Shown one piece after another: positions 42,285 to 50,472 of a stretch of DNA of 64,000 nt; positions within the stretch are counted from its first letter, which is position 1, and each line of letters starts with the position of its first letter. This DNA is from PALSA-600 sp963842335. GTDB lineage: Bacteria > Actinomycetota > Thermoleophilia > Gaiellales > Gaiellaceae. The stretch covers positions 1-64,000 of the forward strand of contig CAWJGF010000020.1 of the NCBI GenBank assembly GCA_963842335.1, written 5' to 3'. The position numbers and the translations under genes were made by a program. The notes under the pieces are model-generated. The model searched no databases and was not told the origin of the DNA. It was given only the letters and a program-made list of their open reading frames with translations.

Positions 42285-42324
42285 GCACCTTCTGACGGCC
42301 ACTCGAAAGCGCACGGAAGATCGC

Positions 42325-42350
42325 GATGGGCCGCCTCCGGGCGGCCCATC
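42325..42350 (+). terminator. Hairpin terminator after second RHH-propeller gene
   Basis: GATGGGCCGCC (42325-42335) and GGCGGCCCATC (42340-42350) pair perfectly over 11 bp with a 4-nt loop. A weak T-rich stretch (GTTTGT) follows. Confidence 0.65.
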
Positions 42351-42402
42351 GACGTTTGTAAAACAGGTTTTCGAAGCGGTCGCCCGAGGGCATGATGGAA
42401 GC

Positions 42403-42762
42403 ATGAAGCGACTCCTACCGCTGTTCCTTGCCCTCGCCGCGCTCACCCCGGCGCTCGCTCCGGCCGCCGTTCCCCACCCCCGCGTCTGGCTGTCCGACAC
42501 GAGTCCTCTGACCGTGAAGGGATCGGGCTTCAGGGCGGGCGAGAAGGTGTCGATGACGCTGACCGCCGGGCGCCGTTTCGCGCCGCGCAGCCTGGTCGCG
42601 AGCCCGCGAGGCGCCCTCACGGCGACCTGGACCGGGAAGCCGGTGCTGAAGGCCGGCTGCCTCACCGTCACGATCCGGGCGGCCGGGAACCTCGGCTCGG
42701 TTGCGACCTTCAAGGTCGCCGGGCTCGAGTGTGCGTCCGGGCCGGCCGCACCCGGCCCGTAG
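42403..42762 (+). CDS. Small secreted protein with Ig/IPT-like strand pattern
   Basis: A 119-residue protein. A signal peptide (MKRLLPLFLALAALTPALAPA) is followed by a beta-rich domain: VWLSDTSPLTVKGSGFRAGE, KVSMTLTAG, then TVTIRAAGNLGSVATFKVAG with two cysteines flanking the last strands. It resembles bacterial immunoglobulin-like or IPT/TIG domains; the function is unknown. It follows the RHH-propeller gene by 118 bp, across a hairpin. CATGAT 6 nt before the ATG may be a -10 box. Confidence 0.6.
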   Translation: MKRLLPLFLALAALTPALAPAAVPHPRVWLSDTSPLTVKGSGFRAGEKVSMTLTAGRRFAPRSLVASPRGALTATWTGKPVLKAGCLTVTIRAAGNLGSVATFKVAGLECASGPAAPGP

Positions 42763-42849
42763 ACGACCCAAGCCCCTCCGTTGCGAGCGCCTGGCACTTC
42801 TCGGGTCCGCCCGTTCTTGGTTGATATTTCGATATTACGTCGCTAGAAC

Positions 42850-42970
42850 GTGCCCGAGCCCGGGGGCGTGCGCTGTGCCGAGGTCGTCGTCCGCGCAACC
42901 GGCGCGCTCGGCTCACAGGCGACGGTCTCGCGGGCCGCGCCCGACCGCAAGAGCCCTCAGCGGTCAGCGG
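42850..42970 (+). pseudogene. C-terminal fragment of a paralogue of the secreted Ig-like protein
   Basis: From GTG 42850 the frame reads VPEPGGVRCAEVVVRATGAL and continues GSQATVSRAAPDRKSP, then loses coherence. It aligns with the last strands of the preceding gene (GCLTVTIRAAGNLGSVATFK): about 10 of 21 positions are identical, including the Cys and the GxLGSxAT turn. The signal peptide and first strands are missing, so this is probably the remnant of a duplicate. Confidence 0.5.
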
Positions 42971-42982
42971 TCAGCGGGCTGG

Positions 42983-43903
42983 CTAGTACGCGACCGCGCC
43001 ACGTCCGGTCTCGGCGGCGTGCCGCTGCTCGTCGGCGCGATAGCTCGAGCGCACGAGCGGCCCGGAGAAGACCGACCCGAACCCGAGTGCCTCCCCTTGC
43101 TCGCGGAACCAGCGGAACTCGTCGGGATGGACCCAGCGGTCGATCGTCGCGTGCTTCGCGCTCGGCTGGAGGTACTGGCCGATCGTGACGACGTCGACGC
43201 CGTTCGCGCGCAGGTCGCGCAGTGTCTCCACGACCTCGTCGTTCGTCTCTCCGAGGCCGACGATGATCCCCGACTTCGTCAGCACGTTGTAGTCGGCGAT
43301 CTCTTTGCCGCGGCGCAGCAGTTCCAGTGCGCCGTCGTAGCTCGCCTTGCCTCCGCGCATCTTGCGGTGCAGGCGACGGACAGTCTCGATGTTGTGGTTG
43401 AAGACGTCGGGGCGCGCGCCGATCACGGTCTGCAGCGCTGTCTCCTCGACTCCGAGGAAGTCCGGCGTGAGCACCTCGACCGTCGCCTCGGGAAGCTTCG
43501 ACTTGATCGCGCGAATGGTCGCCGCGTAGTGGCCGGCACCCTTGTCCGGCACGTCGTCGCGGTCGACCGACGTGACGACGACATGCTTGAGCCCCATCTG
43601 TTTCGCGGTCTGCGCCAGCCGCAGCGGCTCCAGCGGGTCGACCGGCTCGCTCGGGCGGCCGGAGTTGACGTAGCAATAGCGGCAGGCGCGCGTGCAGGTC
43701 TCACCGAGGATCTGGAACGTCGCGGTCCCGCGCCCCCAGCACTCGGCGATGTTCGGGCAGCGCGCTTCCTCACAGATCGTGTTGAGGCCGGCGCCGTGGA
43801 TCAGCTTCTTCACGTCGAAGTAGCTGCCGTTGGACGACGGCGCGCGCACCTTCATCCAGTCGGGGCGGCGCGGCCGGTCGGCCACAGGAAGGGAGGTCTC
43901 CAC
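42983..43903 (-). CDS. lipA: Lipoyl synthase
   Basis: A radical-SAM enzyme inserting two sulfurs into octanoyl groups on E2/GcvH lipoyl domains, 306 residues. The auxiliary cluster motif is CEEARCPNIAEC, the radical-SAM motif CTRACRYC, and the C-terminal RSSY serine ligand is in LVRSSYRAD. GTG 43903 is supported by TAAACT ending 7 nt upstream with no Shine-Dalgarno; it starts 10 bp after the upstream ABC gene stops. lipB and the lipoylated E2 are encoded within 6 kb. Confidence 0.95.
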   Translation of the reverse strand: METSLPVADRPRRPDWMKVRAPSSNGSYFDVKKLIHGAGLNTICEEARCPNIAECWGRGTATFQILGETCTRACRYCYVNSGRPSEPVDPLEPLRLAQTAKQMGLKHVVVTSVDRDDVPDKGAGHYAATIRAIKSKLPEATVEVLTPDFLGVEETALQTVIGARPDVFNHNIETVRRLHRKMRGGKASYDGALELLRRGKEIADYNVLTKSGIIVGLGETNDEVVETLRDLRANGVDVVTIGQYLQPSAKHATIDRWVHPDEFRWFREQGEALGFGSVFSGPLVRSSYRADEQRHAAETGRGAVAY

Positions 43904-43913
43904 GCGGGGCAGT

Positions 43914-45710
43914 TTAGATGCCGACGGCCGTCCGGCCGACCAGCTCCGCGTAGCGGCCACCAAGCGAGAGCAGTTCGTCATGCGTGCCGCGCTCCACGAT
44001 GCGGCCGCCGTCCAGGACGACGATCTGGTCGGCGTCCTGCACCGTCGAAAGGCGGTGGGCGATCGCGATCGTCGTCCGCCCCTCGGCGAGCCGGTCGAGT
44101 GCATCCTGCACCTGACGCTCGGTCTCGGTGTCGAGCGAGCTGGTCGCCTCGTCGAGCACCAGGATCGGCGGGTTGCGGAGGATGGTCCGGGCGATCGCGA
44201 TCCGCTGTTTCTCGCCGCCCGAGAAGCGGTAGCCGCGCTCGCCTACCGTCGTGTCGTACCCCTCGGGCAGTGACATGATCTGATCGTGGATCTGCGCGGC
44301 CCGCGCCGCCAGCTCCAGCTCCTCGTCGGTCGCGTCCGGCTTCGCGAAACGGAGGTTCTCGCGCACGGTGGCGTGGAAGAGGTAGGTCTCCTGCGAGACG
44401 ACCCCGACGAGACTCGACAGGGAGGCGAACGACAGGTCACGCACGTCGACGCCGTCGATCAGGACCGCGCCCTCGTTGACCTCGTACAGCCGCGCGCTGA
44501 GATAGCCCAGGGTCGTCTTGCCGGCGCCCGTCTCGCCGACGAGCGCGGTCGTCGTGCCCGCAGGCACGGTGAACGAGACGTCCTCGAGCGTCCAGTCTCC
44601 GGCGCCGTAGCGGAACCACACGTGGTCGAACTCGACGTCACCGGCCGTATCGAGGTCTCGCGCGTCGGGCCGCTCGTCGATGTCCACCGGCTGGTCGAGG
44701 TACTCGAAGATGCGGTCGAAGAGCGCGAGGGAGGTCTGCACGTCGAGCCCGACGCCGAGCAGCGAGCCGACGGGGAAGAAGAGCCGGGTCTGAAGCGTGG
44801 TGAAGGCGACGAGGGTTGGCACGGTGATCGCCGACGATCCGTGAGCGAGCGCGAGACCTCCGAACCAGTACACCGCTGCCGGCATGACCGCGAAGCTCGT
44901 CTGGATCGTCGCCATCACCCACCGGCCTGCCATTCGCTGGCGCACCTCGAGGTCCGCGAGCGTGCGGGACTCGCCCTCGAACCGGTCGGCCAGCTCGCCC
45001 GAGCGCCCCATCGTCTTGCCCAACAGGATCCCCGAGACCGAGAGCGACTCCTGGACGAGGCTCGAGATGTCGGCAAGCGTCTCCTGCGTCGACGAGGCGA
45101 TCCGACGGCGCTCGTTCCCGACACGGCGCGTCAGCAGGACGAAGATAGGGATCAGCGCAAACGCGAAGAGCGCAAGCTCCCAGCTGAGGAAGAGCATCCC
45201 GATCATGGTCGCGAGGACGGTCGTCGCATTCGAGACGATCGAGGTGGCCGTGCTCGTGACGACGCTCTGCACGCCGCCGATGTCGTTCGAGATCCGCGAC
45301 TGGATCTCGCCGGTGCGCGTTCGCGTGAAGAACGCGAGCGAGAGTCGTTGCAGGTGGCGGAAGACGGCTGCCCGCAGGTCGTGCATCACACGCTGGCCCA
45401 CCTGGTTCGAGAGCAACGTCTGCCACACACCGAGCACGCCCGTGACGACCGAGATCACGATCATCCCGATTGCGAGCACCGACAGCCGCGTCGTATCCGT
45501 GTCCTCGATCGCCTGAAGGGCGCCGCGCAGGAGGAAGGCCGGGACCACCCCGAGCCCCGCGGAGATGACGATCAGCACGAGCACGACACCCAGGCGGCGC
45601 CGATACGAACGGAAGAGACCCGCGATGCGCTTCAGATTCGCGCGCCGCACCGCCGGGTCGGCCGGCCGGACCGGGGTCTCGCGAACTCCGCGCTGCATGC
45701 CACCGAACAT
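43914..45710 (-). CDS. ABC transporter, fused permease and ATPase (exporter type)
   Basis: A 598-residue half-transporter that should dimerise. Six membrane helices span about residues 35-320. The ATPase has Walker A GETGAGKTT, signature FSGGEKQRIAIAR, Walker B ILVLDEATSSLD and the switch IAHRLSTV. It is of the MsbA/lipid-drug exporter type; the substrate is unknown. ATG 45710 stands 6 nt behind TACCTT, which also gives a weak GAGGA Shine-Dalgarno. Confidence 0.9.
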   Translation of the reverse strand: MFGGMQRGVRETPVRPADPAVRRANLKRIAGLFRSYRRRLGVVLVLIVISAGLGVVPAFLLRGALQAIEDTDTTRLSVLAIGMIVISVVTGVLGVWQTLLSNQVGQRVMHDLRAAVFRHLQRLSLAFFTRTRTGEIQSRISNDIGGVQSVVTSTATSIVSNATTVLATMIGMLFLSWELALFAFALIPIFVLLTRRVGNERRRIASSTQETLADISSLVQESLSVSGILLGKTMGRSGELADRFEGESRTLADLEVRQRMAGRWVMATIQTSFAVMPAAVYWFGGLALAHGSSAITVPTLVAFTTLQTRLFFPVGSLLGVGLDVQTSLALFDRIFEYLDQPVDIDERPDARDLDTAGDVEFDHVWFRYGAGDWTLEDVSFTVPAGTTTALVGETGAGKTTLGYLSARLYEVNEGAVLIDGVDVRDLSFASLSSLVGVVSQETYLFHATVRENLRFAKPDATDEELELAARAAQIHDQIMSLPEGYDTTVGERGYRFSGGEKQRIAIARTILRNPPILVLDEATSSLDTETERQVQDALDRLAEGRTTIAIAHRLSTVQDADQIVVLDGGRIVERGTHDELLSLGGRYAELVGRTAVGI

Positions 45711-45746
45711 GTCCTCAAGGTAGAGAAGGCCGCTAGTCTCGCGCTG

Positions 45747-46334
45747 GTGCGGCGGATCTGCGTTTTCTGTGGCGCATCGAGCGGACGCTTGCCGGCGTAC
45801 GCCGCCGCGGCCCGCTCACTGGGTGCAACGCTCGCGGGCCGCGGGCTCGGCCTCGTCTACGGCGGCGGTCGCGTCGGGCTGATGGGCGCGGTCGCGGACG
45901 CTGCGCTCGCCGGCGGCGGCGAGGTGATCGGCGTGATCCCGCAGGAGCTCGTCGACCGTGAGCTCGCGCACGCCGGGCTCACGGAGCTGCACATCGTCAG
46001 CTCGCTGCACGAGCGCAAGGCGCGCATGGCGGATCTGGCCGACGGCTTCATCGCGCTTCCGGGCGGCTTCGGCACGCTCGACGAGCTGCTCGAGCAACTG
46101 ACGTGGTCGCAGCTAGGCCTGCATGCGAAGCCGATCGGCCTCTTCGACGTCGAGGACTACTGGCGGCCGTTGATCGCCCTCGCCCGCCATGCGACCGAGG
46201 AGGGGTTCGTGCGCGAGTCCGACCTGGCGGCGATCGCGGTCGGTGGTGACGCGGAGGGCCTGCTCGACCGGCTCGAGCGCCTGACCCGGAGCGAGCGGCC
46301 CCGTCCGAAGTGGGCCAAGCCGCCGGCGCCCTAA
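45747..46334 (+). CDS. LOG-family protein (TIGR00730 Rossmann fold)
   Basis: A 195-residue protein of the lysine-decarboxylase-like/cytokinin-activating LOG family, releasing free bases from nucleoside monophosphates in characterised members. Motifs: VFCGASSG, GLVYGGGRVGLMG, and the active site PGGFGTLDEL with the preceding ERKARM arginine. GTG 45747 stands 7 nt behind TAGTCT. It is divergent from the ABC transporter gene. Confidence 0.88.
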   Translation: MRRICVFCGASSGRLPAYAAAARSLGATLAGRGLGLVYGGGRVGLMGAVADAALAGGGEVIGVIPQELVDRELAHAGLTELHIVSSLHERKARMADLADGFIALPGGFGTLDELLEQLTWSQLGLHAKPIGLFDVEDYWRPLIALARHATEEGFVRESDLAAIAVGGDAEGLLDRLERLTRSERPRPKWAKPPAP

Positions 46335-46348
46335 CCGCGGGAGCAGGG

Positions 46349-46438
46349 TTAGAGCAGCAGTCCGACGACGAGTGCGGCGGTGACGGCCGCGGCGGCGATG
46401 ACGCCGGCCCAGGCGATGACCTGCAGCGTTTCTTCCAT
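46349..46438 (-). CDS. Possible 29-residue single-helix membrane peptide
   Basis: ATG 46438 to TAA 46349: MEETLQVIAWAGVIAAAAVT then AALVVGLLL. It is a lone hydrophobic helix after a short acidic start. No Shine-Dalgarno or clear promoter is visible, and it lies between the convergent LOG gene and lipB. Reported as a candidate only. Confidence 0.25.
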   Translation of the reverse strand: MEETLQVIAWAGVIAAAAVTAALVVGLLL

Positions 46439-46480
46439 GAAACGATCGTCGGCTCGTGGCTGGACGGACTTGAGGGTTGC

Positions 46481-47194
46481 TTACGTTCGAACGGCGAACT
46501 GAGTCCGTGCGGCCGAAGCGGCGGCCCGAGGCTGCTCCTCGAAGGCGAGCCCGAAGACATCGGCGAGGGCCTGCGCGGCGACCGGGCGAACGTCGTCGAC
46601 GGCGACCGGCCGTCCGAGCTCGCGGGCGAGCGAGGTGAACGCGTAGCCGTCGAGCCCGCACGCCGTGATCCAGTCGGTGAACGGCGCAGGGTCGAGGTCG
46701 ACGTTCAAGGCGTAGCCGTGCGTCGAGATCCACCTCGTCAGGTGGATGCCGATCGAGGCGATCTTGCGGGGTGGGTGCTCGAGCCACACTCCTGTCAGCC
46801 CCTCGATGCGGGTGGCCGAGACGCCGAACGCGCCGATCGTCCGGATCAGCGCCTCCTCCAGATCGCGGCAGTAGCGCTTCACGTCCTGGCCGTGGCGCGT
46901 GAGGTCGAGGATCGGGTAGCAGACGAGCTGGCCCGGGGCGTGGTAGGTCGACTTGCCGCCCCGGTCGACCTCGACGACCTCGACGTCGGCGCCCTCCGGC
47001 AAGTGCACCTCCCCTTCCTCCGTGCGGCGGCCAAGCGTGATCGTCGGCGGATGCTCCAGCAGGATCACCGTGTCGTGACTCGTACCGTCGGAAACCGCTG
47101 TTGCGAGCGAGCGTTGGAGGGCGAGCGCTTCGCGATAGTCGACGACGCCGAGGTTCACCAGTTGTGCGCTCACCAGCTGTGCGCTCGTCCTCAT
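46481..47194 (-). CDS. lipB: Octanoyltransferase
   Basis: Transfers octanoate from ACP to lipoyl domains, 237 residues. Motifs are RGGKSTYHAPGQLVCYPI, the catalytic Lys in KIASIGIH and the acyl-thioester Cys in ITACGLDG. ATG 47194 stands 6 nt behind TAGAGT without a Shine-Dalgarno. The N-terminus carries SAQLV twice, from a 15-bp tandem duplication (47156-47185, one mismatch). It works with lipA to lipoylate the E2 encoded 1 kb upstream. Confidence 0.93.
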   Translation of the reverse strand: MRTSAQLVSAQLVNLGVVDYREALALQRSLATAVSDGTSHDTVILLEHPPTITLGRRTEEGEVHLPEGADVEVVEVDRGGKSTYHAPGQLVCYPILDLTRHGQDVKRYCRDLEEALIRTIGAFGVSATRIEGLTGVWLEHPPRKIASIGIHLTRWISTHGYALNVDLDPAPFTDWITACGLDGYAFTSLARELGRPVAVDDVRPVAAQALADVFGLAFEEQPRAAASAARTQFAVRT

Positions 47195-47203
47195 GCGCTC
47201 ACT

Positions 47204-48085
47204 CTAGCCCGCGCCCGGCCGCGGATAGTTCGACGCGACCAGCTGGTCCCACATGCGATCGGGCAGGAGCCCGTGCAGGCCGACGAGCAGGCGCGCCGAC
47301 GGCGTGACGAGGTAGCGCGGTCTTGGGTTGCGAATCCGAAGCGCCTTCTCGATGACGCGCGCGACGCTCTCCGGCTCTCCGCCGAGCCTCGCCATCGGGC
47401 CACGCTCGTACGCGTTCACCGTCGTCGCGGCGACCGACGCGTCGAAGGCTGCGTACGGCCCGTCGTCCGGCGAGACGTCGGCGAGCTCGCCCGCCGCGGT
47501 CGAGGAGAACTCGGTGCGGATGATCCCGGGCTCGATCAGCACCACCCGGATCCCGAAGCCGGCGACCTCGAAGCGCAGGCCGTCCGAAAGTGCCTCCAGC
47601 GCGTACTTGGACGCGTGATAGGCCGCTGCTCCCGGAAACGACAGCCTGCCGCCCATCGAGCTGACGTTCACGATCCGGCCACGCCGCTCACGGCGCATGC
47701 CGGGCAGTACCAGTCGGCAAAGTTCCAGCGGCGCGAAGAAGTTCGTCTCGAACTGCCGACGCACCCGCTCGAGCGCTACCGACTCCACCGCCCCCGACTG
47801 GCTGTAGCCCGCGTTGTTCACGAGGGCGGGCACGAATCCCTCCCGCGCCTCGATCGTCGCGACGGCGGCGCGCCTCGATGCGTCGTCGGTCACGTCGAGC
47901 TCGAGCAGCTCGCAGCCCCGACCGCGCAACTCTTCGATCGACTCCAGCCGGCGTGCACTCGCGTACACCCGCCAACCCGCTCCCGCGAGCCGAAGCGCTG
48001 TCGCCCGGCCGATGCCGGTCGAGCAGCCCGTGACGAGGACGCTCTGCTTAGTAGTCGCTCTCGCCCCAGGTCTGGAGGCGCTCAC
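47204..48085 (-). CDS. Short-chain dehydrogenase/reductase
   Basis: A 293-residue classical SDR. The NAD(P) motif is TGCSTGIGRATALRLA, the NNAGYS element is present, and the catalytic Ser/Tyr/Lys are in NVSSMGG and YHASKYALEAL. The substrate is unknown. No ATG suits; GTG 48085 lies inside the end of the E2 gene and gives a 38-bp overlap. It is transcribed after the 2-oxoacid dehydrogenase genes. Confidence 0.82.
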   Translation of the reverse strand: MSASRPGARATTKQSVLVTGCSTGIGRATALRLAGAGWRVYASARRLESIEELRGRGCELLELDVTDDASRRAAVATIEAREGFVPALVNNAGYSQSGAVESVALERVRRQFETNFFAPLELCRLVLPGMRRERRGRIVNVSSMGGRLSFPGAAAYHASKYALEALSDGLRFEVAGFGIRVVLIEPGIIRTEFSSTAAGELADVSPDDGPYAAFDASVAATTVNAYERGPMARLGGEPESVARVIEKALRIRNPRPRYLVTPSARLLVGLHGLLPDRMWDQLVASNYPRPGAG

Positions 48086-49496
48086 GCAGGTCGCGGAGGA
48101 AGCGCCCCGCGAGTGCACCGTCGACAAGGCGGTGGTCGTACGTCAGCGTCAGGTTCATCATCGAGCGGATCGCGATCGCGTCGGCGCCGTTGTCGTCGGT
48201 GATCACCCACGGCCGCTTCACGATCGCATACGTCCCGAGAATGCCTGCCTGCGGCTGGCTGATCACCGGTGTGCCGTGGAACGTGCCGTAGCCGCCGGGA
48301 TTCGTGATCGTGAAGGTGCCGCCGACGACGTCGTCGGGCGTCAGCTGCTTCTCGCGTGCACGCCTCGCGATCTCGGCAATGCCCTTGGCCATGCCGAGCA
48401 GATTCAGCGTCTCGGCGTTCTTGACGACGGGAACGATGAGGCCCTTGCCGTCGGCAAGCTCGACCGCGAAGCCGAGGTTGACGTAGCTGCGTGTCACGAT
48501 CTTGTCACCGCGCAACTCGCCGTTCACCCACGGATAGTCGGCGAGTGTCTCGGCCGTCGCGCGCGCGATGAATGCGAGGTACGTCGGATTGACGCCGTAA
48601 GCGGCCTGGTACTCCTTCTTCAGCTTCTCGCGGATCGTCACGACCTTCGACATGTCGACCTCGATCGCGCTCGTGACGTGCGCCGACGTGTCGAGCGACC
48701 GGCGCATGTGCTCGGCGATCCCCCGGCGCATCGCCGACAGTGGTTCGAGCGTCTCGCCAGAAGCCTGCGGCTCCTGGCTCGGAACTGCAGGCGAAGGGGT
48801 CGGTGCGGGCGCAGCCGCCGGAGCCGGAGTTGTCGTCGGTGCGGGCGCCGCCGCGGCCGCCGGCGGGGTTGGCACTTCACCAGCCTTTATCGGTGCCTGC
48901 TTTTCGGCATCGATAAAGGCCTGAATGTCCTTCTTCGTGACCCTGCCGCCGTTGCCCGTGCCGGGAACCTGCGCAGGGTCGATCCCGTGCTCGGAGGCGA
49001 TCCGCGCGACCACCGGCGAGACGAACGAGCGGCCGTTGTCGCCCGCGGGTGCTCCCTGCTCGAGCTGCTCCGGTTCCGCCGTCGGCGTCGTGCCCTCGGT
49101 GGCCGAGGCCGCAGCGGCGTCGGCTGCAGGCTGCGTCGGCGGTTCTTGCTGGAGCGCCGGAGCCGCGGCTTCGGGCTCGCGCGCCGCTACTTCAGTGGGC
49201 GGAGGCTCCACGGGCGCGGGCGCCGGCGGAGCCGCCGCGCTGCCTTCGCCGCCGATGCGTGCGAGCAGGGTGCCCACCTCGACCGTCTCGCCTTCCTGGA
49301 CGAGGATCTCGGTGACGATGCCGGTGGCCGGGCTCGGAACCTCGGTGTCGACCTTGTCGGTCGAGATCTCGAGCAGCGTCTCGTCGGCCTCGATCTGCTC
49401 CCCCACCTGCTTCGACCACTTCGTGATCGTGCCCTCCGAGACGGAGACGCCCATCTGGGGCATGACGACATCGACTGCGGTTCCTGTGCTTGACAT
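48048..49496 (-). CDS. 2-oxoacid dehydrogenase E2 (dihydrolipoamide acyltransferase)
   Basis: 482 residues. A lipoyl domain with the lipoylated Lys in STDKVDTE lies near the N-terminus, followed by a long Ala/Pro linker, a subunit-binding domain (FVSPVVARIASEHGID...VTKKDIQAFI) and the catalytic domain with HRLVDGA (HxxxDG). The architecture and neighbours give a pyruvate or branched-chain 2-oxoacid complex; which one cannot be settled from sequence alone. ATG 49496 makes TGATG with the E1-beta stop. Confidence 0.9.
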   Translation of the reverse strand: MSSTGTAVDVVMPQMGVSVSEGTITKWSKQVGEQIEADETLLEISTDKVDTEVPSPATGIVTEILVQEGETVEVGTLLARIGGEGSAAAPPAPAPVEPPPTEVAAREPEAAAPALQQEPPTQPAADAAAASATEGTTPTAEPEQLEQGAPAGDNGRSFVSPVVARIASEHGIDPAQVPGTGNGGRVTKKDIQAFIDAEKQAPIKAGEVPTPPAAAAAPAPTTTPAPAAAPAPTPSPAVPSQEPQASGETLEPLSAMRRGIAEHMRRSLDTSAHVTSAIEVDMSKVVTIREKLKKEYQAAYGVNPTYLAFIARATAETLADYPWVNGELRGDKIVTRSYVNLGFAVELADGKGLIVPVVKNAETLNLLGMAKGIAEIARRAREKQLTPDDVVGGTFTITNPGGYGTFHGTPVISQPQAGILGTYAIVKRPWVITDDNGADAIAIRSMMNLTLTYDHRLVDGALAGRFLRDLRERLQTWGESDY

Positions 49497-50464
49497 CAGT
49501 AACTCACGAGCTCCTTGAGTCCGGCGACGACATCGTCGACCTGGGGGATATACGCCTTTTCCAACACGGGCGAGAAGGGTGCCGGGCAGTCGGGTGCGGC
49601 GATGCGCTTCACCGGCGCATCCAGATCCTCGAACGCCTCCTCGGCGATCGTCGCCGCGATCTCGGCGCCGAAGCCGCCGGTGCGGGTGTCCTCGTGCAGC
49701 ACGAGCACCTTCGAGGTCTTCCGGGCCGATGCGAGCACCGCCTCCTTGTCCCACGGCATGACCGTGCGCAAGTCGACGATCTCGACCGACGTGTCGGGCA
49801 GGAGCTTCGCGGCCTCCTCTGCCGTGTAGACCATCGCGCCCCAGGTGATCACGGTCACGTCCTCGCCCGCGGCATGGATGCGCGCCTTGCCGATCGGCGT
49901 CACGTAGCGCTCGTCCGGCACCTCGCCCTTGATGCGCCGATACAGGTGCTTGTGCTCGAAGAAGAGCACCGGGTTCGGGTCTTCGATCGCGGCCACCAGC
50001 AGGCCCTTCGCATCCTCTGGCGTCGCGGGGCAGACGCACTTGAGGCCGGGAATGTGTGCGAATGACGACTCCGGGTTCTGCGAGTGGAACGGGCCGCCCG
50101 AGAAGCCGCCGCCGGAGGGCAGCCGCAGTACGAACGGCACCGGCGTGCCGGCCCGCCAGCGCTGCTTCGCGGCGACGGTGACGAGGTGATCCCAGGCGCA
50201 CGAGACGAAGTCGGCGAACTGCATCTCTGCGACGGGACGCATGCCCATGAGCGCGGCGCCGGTCGCGCCGCCCATGATCGCGGTCTCGGAGAGCGGCGTG
50301 TCGATCACGCGCCACGCCCCGAACTCCTCCTGGAACCCGAGCGTCACCTTGAACGCGCCGCCGTAGACGCCGACGTCCTCGCCGAGCACGAAGACGCGCT
50401 TGTCGCGGCGCATCTCCTGTCGGAGGCCGTCCGAGATTGCCTGGAGATATGTCTTCTCAGCCAT
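49496..50464 (-). CDS. 2-oxoacid dehydrogenase E1 component, beta subunit
   Basis: A 322-residue thiamine-diphosphate enzyme subunit. Signatures are VFVLGEDVGVYGGAF, DTPLSETAIMGGATGAA, EMQFADF and the C-terminal transketolase domain (VEIVDLRTVMPWDKEAV, LHEDTRTGGFGAEI). It lies 8 bp after E1-alpha. Confidence 0.92.
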   Translation of the reverse strand: MAEKTYLQAISDGLRQEMRRDKRVFVLGEDVGVYGGAFKVTLGFQEEFGAWRVIDTPLSETAIMGGATGAALMGMRPVAEMQFADFVSCAWDHLVTVAAKQRWRAGTPVPFVLRLPSGGGFSGGPFHSQNPESSFAHIPGLKCVCPATPEDAKGLLVAAIEDPNPVLFFEHKHLYRRIKGEVPDERYVTPIGKARIHAAGEDVTVITWGAMVYTAEEAAKLLPDTSVEIVDLRTVMPWDKEAVLASARKTSKVLVLHEDTRTGGFGAEIAATIAEEAFEDLDAPVKRIAAPDCPAPFSPVLEKAYIPQVDDVVAGLKELVSY

Positions 50465-50472
50465 GGTCGGCT

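Noticed and set aside
47156..47185. 15-bp duplication in lipB as a regulatory repeat
   Set aside because: It is in frame and only doubles SAQLV at the N-terminus; simple slippage explains it.
46334..48202. 630-codon + strand frame over lipB and the SDR
   Set aside because: lipB and SDR motifs on the - strand are clear; this frame has none.
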